Part shown: in pieces, positions 22,801 to 33,850 of the stretch
Layout: each line of letters opens with the position of its first letter
Numbering within the stretch: the first letter of the stretch is position 1
Assembly: GCA_029339505.1 (NCBI GenBank)
Contig: JAQISU010000115.1
Coordinates: 5,918,501 to 5,982,500 of the forward strand
From: Unio delphinus
Lineage: Eukaryota > Mollusca > Bivalvia > Unionida > Unionidae
Reading direction: 5' to 3'
DNA: 64,000 nucleotides
The notes under the pieces: generated by a model
The model's input: the letters and a program-made list of their open reading frames with translations, nothing else
What the model was told of the DNA's origin: nothing
Databases searched by the model: none
Translations under genes and position numbers: made by a program

Positions 22801-25482
22801 TGATACGAGTCTAAAAAGTAGTATGTTACATGTTAACTAGTTCATCCCTTATACCAATGACACCTTATAGAAAATTATCCAAACCGACTCACAAAACTGA
22901 CGCTGAATATACAAGAATTTCACTGTGTCGGCTGTTGTTCACTGCAAGTCATACTTTAGTCCAGAATTTAAACAATAAACGGAGAGTAGATACCAAATAT
23001 TCCTAATTTTAAAAATTATTAAAAATGTTTAGTTAAAATTGCTTTTTCTGAATTATGTTGATCAAATTCCTGAAAATTTGAATTTTATGGAATAAAATTT
23101 GTAAGTTTTCTTTTTGAACATGTGAGAAAAGTACTTCAGCATGACTTTTTAAGACTTGTACCTAGAATATAGTTTCTCAGTGTAAGAAACAGTTGATTAT
23201 ACTGTTTTGATAGGTGAAAAATGGCAGCAGTGATGAAGAAAGCAGGACAATGCAGATTATTCATTAGTAAAACTATATTTAGCTCAAAATGTTTAAGGAA
23301 TTCAAAGTTCTGAAATTTGAGGATTAAAGATACCATTTATTTGTGTTAGACCACATTTGTTACTGTTAACATGTAAAAAAAAAATTAGAAGGTTGCAACT
23401 TTTAGTTTTTGGTTCTTGATGGACTGCCTTGATTAAAGAAATTAGTATTTCTGGTATACGGTCCTTGCTAAAGAAAACTCGTGTGGCAGGCAAAATACAA
23501 TTAAAAATTATGTAGCTGATGATTTAAAAATAAAATAAAAAACAACTCAATTGACCATCAGACCTTTTGTATTTCTCTCGTTTCTTTGGGGCAGTTAAAT
23601 GAACTTCAGTTTCAGTTAGAAGTGCAATATATAGAAGATGTTGTTAGATGTGGCAGTTCCTGTACAAATTGGCCATTATTACTAATCATTATGGGTAATC
23701 TTTGCACAAGGTATTATAAAAATGGCTGGTATTAGAAATTTGCCGCATTTACTATATGTGGTGAATTAGTTGTAGTATAACACTGTACCAGTTTTACCCA
23801 TGATGCCTTGTGGAAAATTACCTTGTGCTGTGCAAAAATGGTTGATTTTCCACAAAATAATCTGCATCTACTCTTTAAGTTATATATTTATTACTGATAT
23901 ATTTACCTGCTGAAAATAACTGAGCTTTAGTGTTCAAGATTCATTGTTTTCATTTTTAATCTGGTTAGGTGCTGTGCTCACAAAACTGGAAATGGACTTA
24001 TCGTGTCAAGCACGTTTGTAATTGAAACATAAATATTATAAAGGTGAATGTAAGTTGGAGAGGGAGGGGGTGGTATATTTTCCCATCAGCATGAATTTTA
24101 AGTGGTGTCCTAAACGTGGTTGTTATTACAAGCCCAGTTCTGCCCATATTTTAATGCTGGAGTGGTCAGCACTTCAGATTTCAAACTTTTAATACTTGCT
24201 AAGTAGGACGTTACTAAATGTCATCACCGACACAAAAAATAAAGTTTCAATTCCAGCATACAAATGTTGAAGATATGGTGTCAGTAGCATGAGATCACAT
24301 ACATCATCTCAAATGTCGGTCTGGTTCTGTTCTCTTCTTACTCAACCCCATCACATAAAACATTAACAATGTGCTCCGCTGTAAATCAGTATTTTTATTT
24401 AGTATTTTTCTTTAATACATTGTGCCATACAAACCTCATGTTTTATCATAGACTTTGTAAATAGAGTATTGTTCAGTGACTAAAAATGGGTTATTTTTTA
24501 CTTAGTGACTTGAATGTATTGTTAATATCATTTACTTATATGTATGTGTGTGTGCTTAATATATATTTTAATCTCTTTTATTCTTAACAGGACCATTATG
24601 AAGATGAAACCGGTGTTTTCTGAAGTACACAATCATATTAAAATTTACTGCAATGAAAAAATCGTCTTTGTAAGTTCACCTAACAAAGACACACATTTTA
24701 TGTTGAAAATAGATTTTTGATGTATTCCAATTCATTTCATTGGACGTAAAAAAAAAAGGAAATGTATTGAGCCAGAGTTAAATAAAAAATTTGTTGTGTT
24801 AAAAAGTAATATTTTTATTAATTTTAAGCAAACAAGTATTTTAATAGACATCTTCACAGATTATTTAATCATGAGTCAGTCATGACATCTTGTTTCTTCC
24901 AAGATAATTTTACATTTTTAAAATGCACGCATATTGTTTAACCATTACATAATTATGCAATAATATAAGTAAAGTGCATGACAATTTCTTACCTTTGCAA
25001 TATAAATTATGAAAGATGATGTTTATAACCAGTGTTTTTATTTGATTGGTTGTGTCTGAAATGTCATATTGAGTATTTTGCATTCACAATGAAATGAAAA
25101 CAGCTTGTAAAAAAAGTATGTATATATCATTCATTTAGGGCTTGTTTAGAAGAAAAGAAAGAATGCCCAGTTTAAAGTACTATTAACATTCATAAACTCA
25201 TGTCCAATGATATTAAAATAATGATGATAGTTAGTTCAAGGAATTTTTAATTATTTGCTATTTTGACGCCAAGATCAGCCTTAATAGTTTAAATTTTCTA
25301 ACCAAGTTGGTTTTTTTTTAGGATTTGATGGTGGTAAGGCTAATGCCACAAACTTAATCTCAGTTACCACTCAATAAGTTACAAACCTCTGATGTGATGA
25401 ATCAGAATATATGAATGATTATAGTTGAATTGTGAACAATCAAAGTCAGCTGTAATCTCTGTTTAATACTATTGATATAGAT
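22801..25482. other. Stretch with no recognised feature
   Basis: A good-looking acceptor (TTCTTAACAG before 24592) is followed by a segment with a quick in-frame stop and then GTAAGTTCACC near 24670. It could be a non-coding exon, but there is no independent support. Otherwise nothing seen. Confidence 0.45.
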
Positions 25483-25483
25483 G

Positions 25484-25720
25484 ATATAGACTGTCCCAAG
25501 GTCAGGGCAATATGTTGATATAGACTGTCCCAAGGTTAGAGGAAAATGTTGATATAGACTGTCCCAAGGTTAGAGGAAGATGTTGATATAGACTGTCCCA
25601 AGGTTAGAGGAAAATGTTGATATAGACTGTCCCAAGGTTAGAGGAAAATGTTGATAAAGACAGTCCCAAGGTCAGAGAAAAATGTTGATGTAGTATGTCC
25701 CAAGGTCAGAGGAAAATATG
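25484..25720. repeat. Minisatellite, 34-bp unit, about 7 copies
   Basis: GATATAGACTGTCCCAAGGT followed by TAGAGGAAAATGTT repeats at a 34-bp period. The outer copies are more diverged (AAGGTCAGGGCAATATG on the left, GTAGTATGTCC on the right). Confidence 0.93.
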
Positions 25721-25881
25721 AACATGAGCTTATTAAGTGTATTTATATAACACTATACTATACCTTGTTCAGGACAAAACATAAGTTTGTCCTGTTTGCA
25801 TTTTAACTTTACTTAAGCTTTTGACTGTTATAGGGTATAATTTACTGAAGTTAAAAACATATTTGCCTTACCATATATACT

Positions 25882-26072
25882 TGCTTATAAGTTCAATCCA
25901 ACTACAAACTGCAAAACTCTGAAACTCTGATTTGCCATTACATAGTACACTGGCAGATCTTTGTCAGTGCAGTTTGATAGGAGTAATCAGTTGAACAAAC
26001 AACATAGACCCAGATCTGCTTACAGATTATGGCAGATCAGGGTTGTTTGCAGTTTGTTTTGACTTATAAGCA
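25882..26072. mobile_element. Palindromic MITE-like element, copy 1
   Basis: The ends are inverted repeats: TGCTTATAAGTTCAATCCAA on the left and, on the right, its near complement ending GACTTATAAGCA. Further inward, ACAAACTGCAAA pairs with TTTGCAGTTTG, and the internal CAGATCTG...CAGATCAGGG elements also occur in the related element at 28600. Length 191 bp, no coding capacity. No superfamily can be assigned from the ends seen. Confidence 0.65.
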
Positions 26073-26764
26073 GGTAAAAACTGTACTAAAAACGTGATAA
26101 TAACATGAATATTGGAAATATATATTAAAATAAATAATATACACAAAATAAATTCACCTCTACAGTTAGAAGTTAAGTTAGTTTGTATCATTTCTTTCCA
26201 ATGTATATACATATGCATTTGTTTTTATGTTTTGTTAATCCCAGGTAGATAGATACCATACCTGTGGGGCTTTTTTGCAATCATAAATATGAGCTTTATA
26301 AGTGATTTTTATTTTGTCATTTTCAGAGATGACATCTTAGTATATTTTGTCGTTTTGTTTTGAGTAGTAACCATGGTGAGAATATTGCTAAAGTGCATTT
26401 GTATACATCATATCAGTAATGTTTTTTTAAAATCAAATTTACAGGATTACACAGAATTGTTTTAATGTAAATCATTTCTCTAAGTATTTAAAAAATCTTA
26501 ATGGATTTTGTTTTGTCTTTTGTATATTTTATTCATTTGAGAAATCTAATCCTCATGACATATTGGAGTCACTTAGGAAAATCTGACCCTTTGGATCAGG
26601 CACTTGGCAAAGCCTTTATGTATTCTACAGATGAAATTTAGTTAGCATTCACCAATGCATATATCGGAGCCAACTGGTCGTAAAGATATTCTCTACAAAT
26701 ATTTAAGAATTTTTATCAGTATCCAGTTTTATTATAATTATATTGTTCCAGAAAGATCTAATAT
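26073..26764. other. Stretch with no recognised feature
   Basis: AT-rich non-coding sequence; nothing supported. Confidence 0.6.
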
Positions 26765-27025
26765 GGCCCTGAGTGGCTGAGTAATCTAAAGCGCTGACCG
26801 TTATGGATCACTGCCATCTCACCTCTGTCTGCTTGGGTTCGAGTCTAAGATTCGGCTAATGTAGTTATTTGAGAATGCTTGCTTTAAGTAGCTTCTCATG
26901 GGTCGGTGGTTCTTTCCCGGGTTTTTCCCGGGTTCTTCCTCCACCATTAATACTGGCCACCATATATAGCCTATTGTGTGCAGAAAGATGGCATTAAACC
27001 TTACAACAACAACAACAACAACAGC
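26765..27025 (+). mobile_element. tRNA-derived SINE family B with (ACA)n tail
   Basis: The head GGCCCTGAGTGGCTGAGTAA carries an A-box-like TGGCTGAGTAATCTAAAGCG, with GGGTTCGAGTCT as B box about 50 bp later. A conserved central domain (GGTCGGTGG...CCCGGGTTCTTCCTCCACC) follows, and the element ends ACAACAACAACAACAACA. The tRNA-like head and short-repeat tail are diagnostic. The family has an older copy at 14673-14895. Confidence 0.9.
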
Positions 27026-27053
27026 AAAGATTTAATATGGCACTTTTGAATCG

Positions 27054-27140
27054 AAATAGGCATGTCCAGGTAATTAGGATTTGGCTTACCAGTGACAAAA
27101 TAGGCATGTCCAGGTAATTAGGATTTGGTTTACCAGTGAA
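27054..27140. repeat. Tandem duplication of a 44-bp segment
   Basis: AAATAGGCATGTCCAGGTAA through CTTACCAGTGAC is present twice back to back with one or two differences. Confidence 0.9.
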
Positions 27141-28599
27141 ACATTCAGGGTTTGTTTATCTGAACTTTGTGTTACAAGTGAAATGTTAATAGTGTGATGG
27201 ATATCTGATTTGAAATTTGTTACAATGAAATGTTAACAATGTTAGGGGTAGTTGATTTGATTTTCGTGTACACATCATTTTACAATTATTGTGCATATTC
27301 TGTGTCAGTCTGTGTTTGTTTCCTTTCTTTAACTTCTTGCAAAGTTTATATATGCCATCTCACTAAACTAGTTGCTAGTCTCTTCAGCTTCCTATCTCCC
27401 ATGTTCAGGCCAGGTAACTTGTGTGAAAGCCTCTCAAAAGGTAGGGGAAATTTGCCTTGTAAAAAAAGGCATTGGTATTTTAATAGATTATTGCAAGGAG
27501 GACCATCAAACCCTTGTTTACACCTTTGAACATAAATATGAGTGTGCTGAAAAAATATTCAAAGTTAAAAAGACTTGCATACCTAATAGTACTAGAAACT
27601 AAGGCAATGTGACCCAAAATTCTGAACATCTACATGCAACAAAAAAACTGAAACAATGCCATTTAGTTTAAAATGATTAAAAACTATTAAAAGCCCTCCA
27701 ATCTGCAAATTAGATTTCTATCTAATGGTTATTTATTATATGTGAGCTATTGACAGTGCTTCAAACCTCCCTCAGCTTTCATTTAATTCATTTTGAAGTA
27801 CTGGTACATCTTTTAGCTCTTATTATGCAGGCATTTTATTTTTAGGATGTGTATTTGTTTAATATATCGGACAGTTAAAGTAATGCATCATTGGACCATC
27901 ATTGTATTTTTACAATGCTCAATTATGTTCGCTTGATTGGAAAAAAATTACAATGTAACTGGACATAGGATACTTTTCTAAGATCAACATTAATAAACTA
28001 AAGTGACTTACAAAACCTGAATATGAAAGTTTTATGAAAATAAAATGTAACTAAAAATAAAGGTTTTGATGAAGAGGAAAAACATGTCAGTTTATGATTT
28101 TACTTGTCATGAAGATCTGTAAATCAGCCCTGATTTGTAATGTACAATACAACAAATTCTTGTCAACTTTTGACTTTTTCACATTCAGTATCAGATACAT
28201 CAATTTTTTAGAATATAATTAACAGAAAATCTTACTAAACATTCATTTGAAGCCAAGATGTGGAAATTAATTTAATTAATTTTTATAATTTAACCGGAAC
28301 AATTAGTTTTCGTGTCACAGCCATCCATGTACATGTTCAGTTACAAGATTAACAGTTTTGTAAATGTTGCAGTCTTAGTAGCAGCTTTAATTATGCTCTA
28401 TCAAAGATTAAATTCTAGCTGATTATTTAACAGGCAGCAGAATTAGATCTTTTGTACAAATCTTCTTTGTTGAACTTTGCTAAAATGGTAGTATTCCTAG
28501 GAATTCCTATTTTATTCATTCCCTTCATGTCAGGGGTACATTAGTCAAGGATAATGGCATATGTAATTAGCACATTCTTTATGATGTACATTATACATA
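27141..28599. other. Stretch with no recognised feature
   Basis: The two overlapping short frames at 27230-27602 have no recognisable motif. Nothing else seen. Confidence 0.5.
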
Positions 28600-28838
28600 C
28601 TTGATCATAATTCCAACTGCAAATCAAATAGATCTTGATCTACCATTGTTTAATTCAGATCAGGGTCTATGCTGTTTATTTCATTGATTACTCATTGCAC
28701 AGACTTGGATTGTGTTTGACTTGAACTCCTGTTTATCTCAGAGTAATCAGTAGAAGAGACAGGACAGACCCTGATCTGTCAGCACATTATACAGTAAGAG
28801 GTCAGGGTCTATCTTGTTTGCAGTTGGACTCTAATTAC
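28600..28838. mobile_element. Palindromic MITE-like element, copy 2
   Basis: Inverted repeats nest inward: CCAACTGCAAA (28613) pairs with TTTGCAGTTGG (28818), AGATCAGGGTCT pairs with AGACCCTGATCT, and TGATTACTC pairs with GAGTAATCA. The same GAGTAATCAG and AGACCC.GATCTG phrases occur in the element at 25882-26072, so both belong to one family. No coding potential. Confidence 0.65.
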
Positions 28839-29454
28839 AATTGAAAATATGCAGCAGTTGTTGTTAAGTGCACCTGTAGTTGACTGTTGGTATGCATTAT
28901 TCTACACTCATTATTCTGCACTTACAAGAGAAATCTGTGTAATCTCATCTCTCATCATGATGAAAATAAACCATAAATAAATTTGTATCGTTCAATCTCT
29001 TTTGATTTCCATGGAGTAAAGCAGCAAGACCTCTTTTACCATTGAAGAAAGATCGTTACATATAACTCCAAATTGGGCAGATGGTGTGGAGATTATCAGG
29101 TTATCATTGCAGTACAGATAATTTTTTATTGAATCTGCTTCCCAGTTCAGGTCTTGATTATATCATCCAGAATTAGAGGATATGGACGATTTTAGGAAAA
29201 TACAATGCCAAAACTTATGTTCCATTTGGGTGTAAAATTGAAAGTAGTTTTCTGGATGTAAAAGATACATAAGTTGAGGTCACCAGGAATTACTAATAAA
29301 AAAAAAATAAGAATCGTTTTCATATCTGGACTGGTCAAATGATTTTATTTTACTAGGAGAGACTAATTTTTTTTCTGAACAACTTCTGAACACGCAGTTC
29401 TGTTGTGGCCACCTGGAGTCACAGAAAAGAACAACAAAATTTTAACTTGGGACT
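28839..29454. other. Stretch with no recognised feature
   Basis: Non-coding sequence up to the 5' truncation point of the LINE copy that follows. Confidence 0.55.
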
Positions 29455-30543
29455 TTGGAGGTATGTTCTTGGAATTGTTCTCTTTATTCTATACACTCAG
29501 CTGCTGTCACGTGTCATAGATCATCACCCAGTGTCTCTCCAATTGTACGCTGATGAGACCCCTATACAAAATTGAGCCACCCAACTGAAACTGATGTTAT
29601 CATTCAAGGAGTAGAGAGGTGCATTTCTGATGTGAAATCATTGATAACATGTAACAAGCTGCAGATGAATGATGATAAAACTCAGGCCATTCTGATCACA
29701 ACACAAAGACTTTCTCATTCACATCCTTTACCACAAACAATAAATATCAGCAACACCAAATTCACACAGTCAGTACAAAACCAAGGTGTTACTCTGGACA
29801 GTACTCTCACATTGCACCAACATGTCATGAACATTTGCAAGGGTAGCATATCTTGAGCTGAGATGCATCAGCTCCATTCGCAAATATCTTTCAATTGATG
29901 TCAGTAAAATGCTTGTATGTTCATTAGTACTTTCAAGACTGGACTATTGTAATTCAGTACTGTCTGGTATTTCTCAATATCTACTCCAGAAACTTCAAAA
30001 CGTTCAAGACACAGCTGCTTTGATCATCCTTAGAGTACCACGATCAGAGCACACCTACCCGATGTTCTGTACCCTACACTGGCTATCCATTCGATCAAGA
30101 ATCAAACACAAAATTTGTTCTCTGTGCTACATTTGAATGACTGACTCCAGTCCAATATACATATCTGGCCTTGCCCATGTGTACACACCAGGAAGATGCT
30201 TACACTCCTTTTCTGACAGTCGTGTACTCATTATTCCCACTATGAAAACAAAGTCATTTGGCAAACGCTCTGTTGCATATCAGGGCCCAAGTATGTGGAA
30301 TGAATTGCCCATTGAAATTAGACACAAACACAGTGATCTCTTTCAAGAGTGCTCTTAAAACTCGCCTTTTTCGACTGCAAGAACTAACTTAAAGACGTTA
30401 TAATGTTTCCTACCTTAAATATTTTAAGCATTTTTTTATGTTTTCTAATTTCATGGTGTTTGTTTTGTTTTTTAAAGTCAAATCATTATATTTGTTGTAA
30501 AGCACTTAGAGCTGCTAAAGATTAGGCACTATACAAAGTCCTC

Positions 30544-30592
<49 letters not shown>
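29455..30592 (+). pseudogene. CR1/L2-like LINE, 5'-truncated copy A (RT C-terminal half, 3' UTR, (ATT)n tail)
   Basis: Begins within the reverse transcriptase at the segment matching 'GSVLGPVLFILYTQ' and continues through LQLYADE (catalytic YADD motif with the second aspartate replaced by glutamate), CNKLQMNDDKTQ, and the typical C-terminal region (SRLDYCNSVLSG, LHWLSIRSRIKHKI, MWNELPIEIR). It ends with a ~180-bp 3' UTR and an (ATT)n tail at 30543-30591. Several stops and frame shifts lie inside. This clade (jockey superfamily, CR1/L2-type) is recognised by these motifs. The element cannot make a working protein. Confidence 0.92.
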
Positions 30593-30593
<1 letters not shown>

Positions 30594-30722
30594 AAGGATG
30601 TCATTGATTTTACAGTGATACGAAAGAAAGAACAAGTCAAACATCATTTAGCGCTACCTAATTCTATCAGAATGACAATACGGTAATAGGTCTGTCTGTA
30701 AGTGGAAGACAAAACTATTACT

Positions 30723-31115
30723 TAATTTGATAATGAGATGGCTTAAATGGAATAAATGATAATTAAATGGCTTAAATAGGATAAATGATAATTAGATGGC
30801 TTAAATGGGATACATTATAATGAGATGGCTTAAATGGGATACATTATAATGAGATGGCTTCAACGGGATACATTATAATGAAATGGCTTAAATGGGATAA
30901 ATGATAAATAGATGACTCAGATGGGATAAATGATAATGAGATGGCTTAAATGGGATAAATGATAATTGGAAGGCTTAAATGGGATAAATGATAATTAGAT
31001 GGCTTAAATGGGATAAATGATAATTAGATGGCTTAAATGGGATAAATGATAATTGGATGGCTTAAACGGGATAAATGATAATTAGATGGCTTAAATGGGA
31101 TAAATCATAATTAGT
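30723..31115. repeat. Minisatellite, 29-bp unit, about 13 copies
   Basis: GATGGCTTAAATGGGATAAA followed by TGATAATTA repeats at 29 bp, with the variant TACATTATAATGA in early copies. It lies between two LINE copies of the same family. Confidence 0.94.
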
Positions 31116-31379
31116 TGCACCATCTGTAGATGCTCAGAGATGCTTCAATGTTCTTACAGATTTTAATGAGAATGCAAATTTATTAAATGAAAAAGGTTAT
31201 GATATTATTAATTTTATAAATGAATAACTAATACTGATGAAAGGTCGAAATTAATGTTGATGAACTTGATTGATTTATTAATAATTTTGTAGCATATGAT
31301 GATGTAATGCTGGACAATCAATTTTTAATGTAGTCATACATGCAATGTAGTCCATACGAAAATCTGAGAAAAAGTTGTT

Positions 31380-32255
31380 CTAAACCAACTTATATCTCAT
31401 TTGAATTCATGCAGTCTTTTTAACAATGTACAGTCTGCATATCGCCCTTGCCACAATACGGAAACTACTCTTCTGAAAGTATTTAATGACATTCTCTCTG
31501 CTTTGGATAATGGTAAGATTATAGTCCCCACCCTCCTTGATTTGTCTGCAGCATTTGACACAATATACTATGATATATTACTTCACCGTCTCCAGCATGT
31601 ATTGGGCATTCAGAATATAGCCTTACAGTGGCTCAAGTCCTACTTAGTCAACAGGACACAACTTGTATCTGCAAATGGAATACATTCCAGCCCAGTTGAT
31701 GTATGTTGTGTTGTTTCACAGGGGTCTGTTCTTGGACCTGTTCTATTCATTCTATACACTCAACCCCTCTCAAGTGTCATAGATAATCACCCAGTGTCTC
31801 GCCAATTGTACGCTGATGTCACCCAAATATACAAGTCTAGCCACCCATCTGAAGTTGATGCTACCATCCATGGAGTCGACAGGTGCATTTCTGATGTGAA
31901 ATCATGGATGACATGTAACAAGCTCCAGATGAATGATGATAAAACTGAGACTATTCTGATCACAACACAAAGACTTTCTCATTCACATCCTTTACAACAG
32001 ACAATAAATATCAGCAACACAAACATTAAATTCTCAGTCAGTACGAAACCTAGGCGTTACTCTAGATAGTACTCTCACATTGCACCAACATGTTATGAAC
32101 ATATGCTCGTCTGCATGTCTTGAGCTGAGACTCGTCAGCTCATTTCACAAATATCTTTCAGTTGATACAACTAAAACACGTGTGTGTTCATCAGTACTTT
32201 TAAAACTCAGTTCTGTCTATTTCGTCTCAATATCTGCTCTAGAAACATAAAAAAG
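31380..32255 (+). pseudogene. CR1/L2-like LINE, internal reverse-transcriptase fragment, copy B
   Basis: An open frame of 222 codons (31401-32069) covers RT domains 2-6: QSAYRPCHNTETTLLKV, LDLSAAFDTIYYDILLHRL, VSQGSVLGPVLFILYTQP, QLYADVTQIY, NKLQMNDDKTE. The catalytic YADD box reads YADV (31809-31820), so the second metal-binding aspartate is lost. A frameshift follows at about 32040, and homology continues to about 32255 (ISFHKYLSVD-like region), then stops without the 3' UTR. Dead fragment, the best-preserved RT of the family in the window. Confidence 0.92.
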
Positions 32256-33195
32256 TTCAAATCATATTTGTATATGTGAATACATGAATATTTAATTACT
32301 AGCAGGATTTCTCCTTTATTCCCTCTCGTAACATAATGCTCGTTTACAAAGTTTTATCATATTTAAAGCTGAATGTGTGTCTGGTGTACATGGATTTGTC
32401 CAAAGTGACTATTTGGGGGAAATAATTCTTGCAATCGCGTCATCATTTTGATTCAAGATTTATTTCCCATGGTATAGCATAAGTTCTCTTCGACGTGCTC
32501 CTGTTATTGAATTTATTTGTGACGGGTTATGTTGTATTTGCGGCAAAAATCAGTTTTCTCTCGGACACTGAAAAAATATTTCTTGCCTTTTTTATAGATA
32601 TACTGCATCAGAATGAACATATTGCGTCACAATGTGCCCTTACACACGAAGAGGAATTTACCAGTTACGCTTGCATTACATGATCCAATCATATGATGCA
32701 GATTCTTGTGGGTGGGTCAGATTAGTTGCATATGCGTTTTCATATGAAATCCTTAAATACATTTTAAGCCAGTGGGTACATGTATTTGCACAACTACATA
32801 TTCATGTACACAGAAGAAAATAGTGTCGGCTGCTTTCGATATTTACAATGTCGAATCAAGGAAAAGAATGACAACTACATGCACAAATTGGCCTTTCACT
32901 TAAATTTAACAAGTGATGTAATTTCTGTGTACATGTGTCCAGGAACGGGAAAATGACTGGCAAACAGGATGGTTTTTCAGACAGAAAACTTCCGTTAAAA
33001 AATGTAACGCTCAGACGACAATGGTGTTAGGGTCCAACCTGGGCTTAATCAGGTTCGAAATTATAAATAAAAAAATGAACTAAGTTATATCCATCTTTTA
33101 TTTCTTTTGTGTTTTTCCTTTTCTAAATCGGTAGGTAGGTATAAACAAACGGGAAGGTACCTTCAAACTATAGTTGCATGGCTTCGACCAATACT
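32256..33195. other. Spacer between LINE fragments, nothing recognised
   Basis: Two short overlapping frames at 32495-32823 have no recognisable motif. The segment separates copies B and C, which overlap in LINE coordinates and so are independent insertions. Confidence 0.5.
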
Positions 33196-33850
33196 TCATA
33201 TCTTGAACTGAGACGCATCAGTTCCATTCGCAAATATCTTTCAGTTGATGCCAAAAAAAAAAAACACTTGTGTGTTCATTAGTACTTTCAAAACTGGACT
33301 ATTGTAACTCAATTCTGTCTGGTTCGTCACAATATTTACTCCAGAAACTTCCAAAAGTTCAAAACACCTCTGCATGGATCATCTTTAGAGTACCTCGATC
33401 AGAGCACACCTCACCACTGCCCTGTGCCCTACATTGGCTATCAATCCGATACAGAATCGAACACAAAATTTGTTCTCTGTGCTATGTTTCAATGACAGAC
33501 TCCAGTCCAACATACCTATCCAGCCTCACCCATGTGTATACACCAGCTAGATCCATACACTCTTCTTCTGATAATCGTATACTCATTGTTCCCAAGGTGA
33601 AAACAAAGTCATATGGACAACGTTCGTTTGCACACCAGGGCCCGGCGACGTGGAACGAATTGCCCATTGAAATTAGACACAAAGACACAGTGGTCCCTTT
33701 TAAGAGTGCTCTTAAGACTCACCTGTTTCGACTGCAGGGACAAACTTAGCGACCTAATCATGTTTTGTATCATATATTTTCAACATGTTTTTATGTTTTC
33801 CAATTTCATTGTTTTTGTCATTTGTTGTTCTGTAGTGCAGTCATATCATT
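33196..33850 (+). pseudogene. CR1/L2-like LINE, C-terminal fragment, copy C
   Basis: Starts at LELRRISSIRKYLSVD and, from 33270, has a 159-codon open frame ending LKTHLFRLQGQT with the family C-terminal motifs (LDYCNSILSGSS, LHWLSIRYRIEHKI, TWNELPIEIRHKD). The stop at 33747-33749 is followed by part of the 3' UTR; the final 3' end and ATT tail are absent. It abuts copy D, which runs on the other strand, at about 33850. Confidence 0.9.

Noticed and set aside
24592..24680. Possible exon after TTCTTAACAG with GTAAGT downstream
   Set aside because: In-frame stops occur quickly in the plausible frames and no homology is recognised; two splice-like motifs alone are not sufficient.
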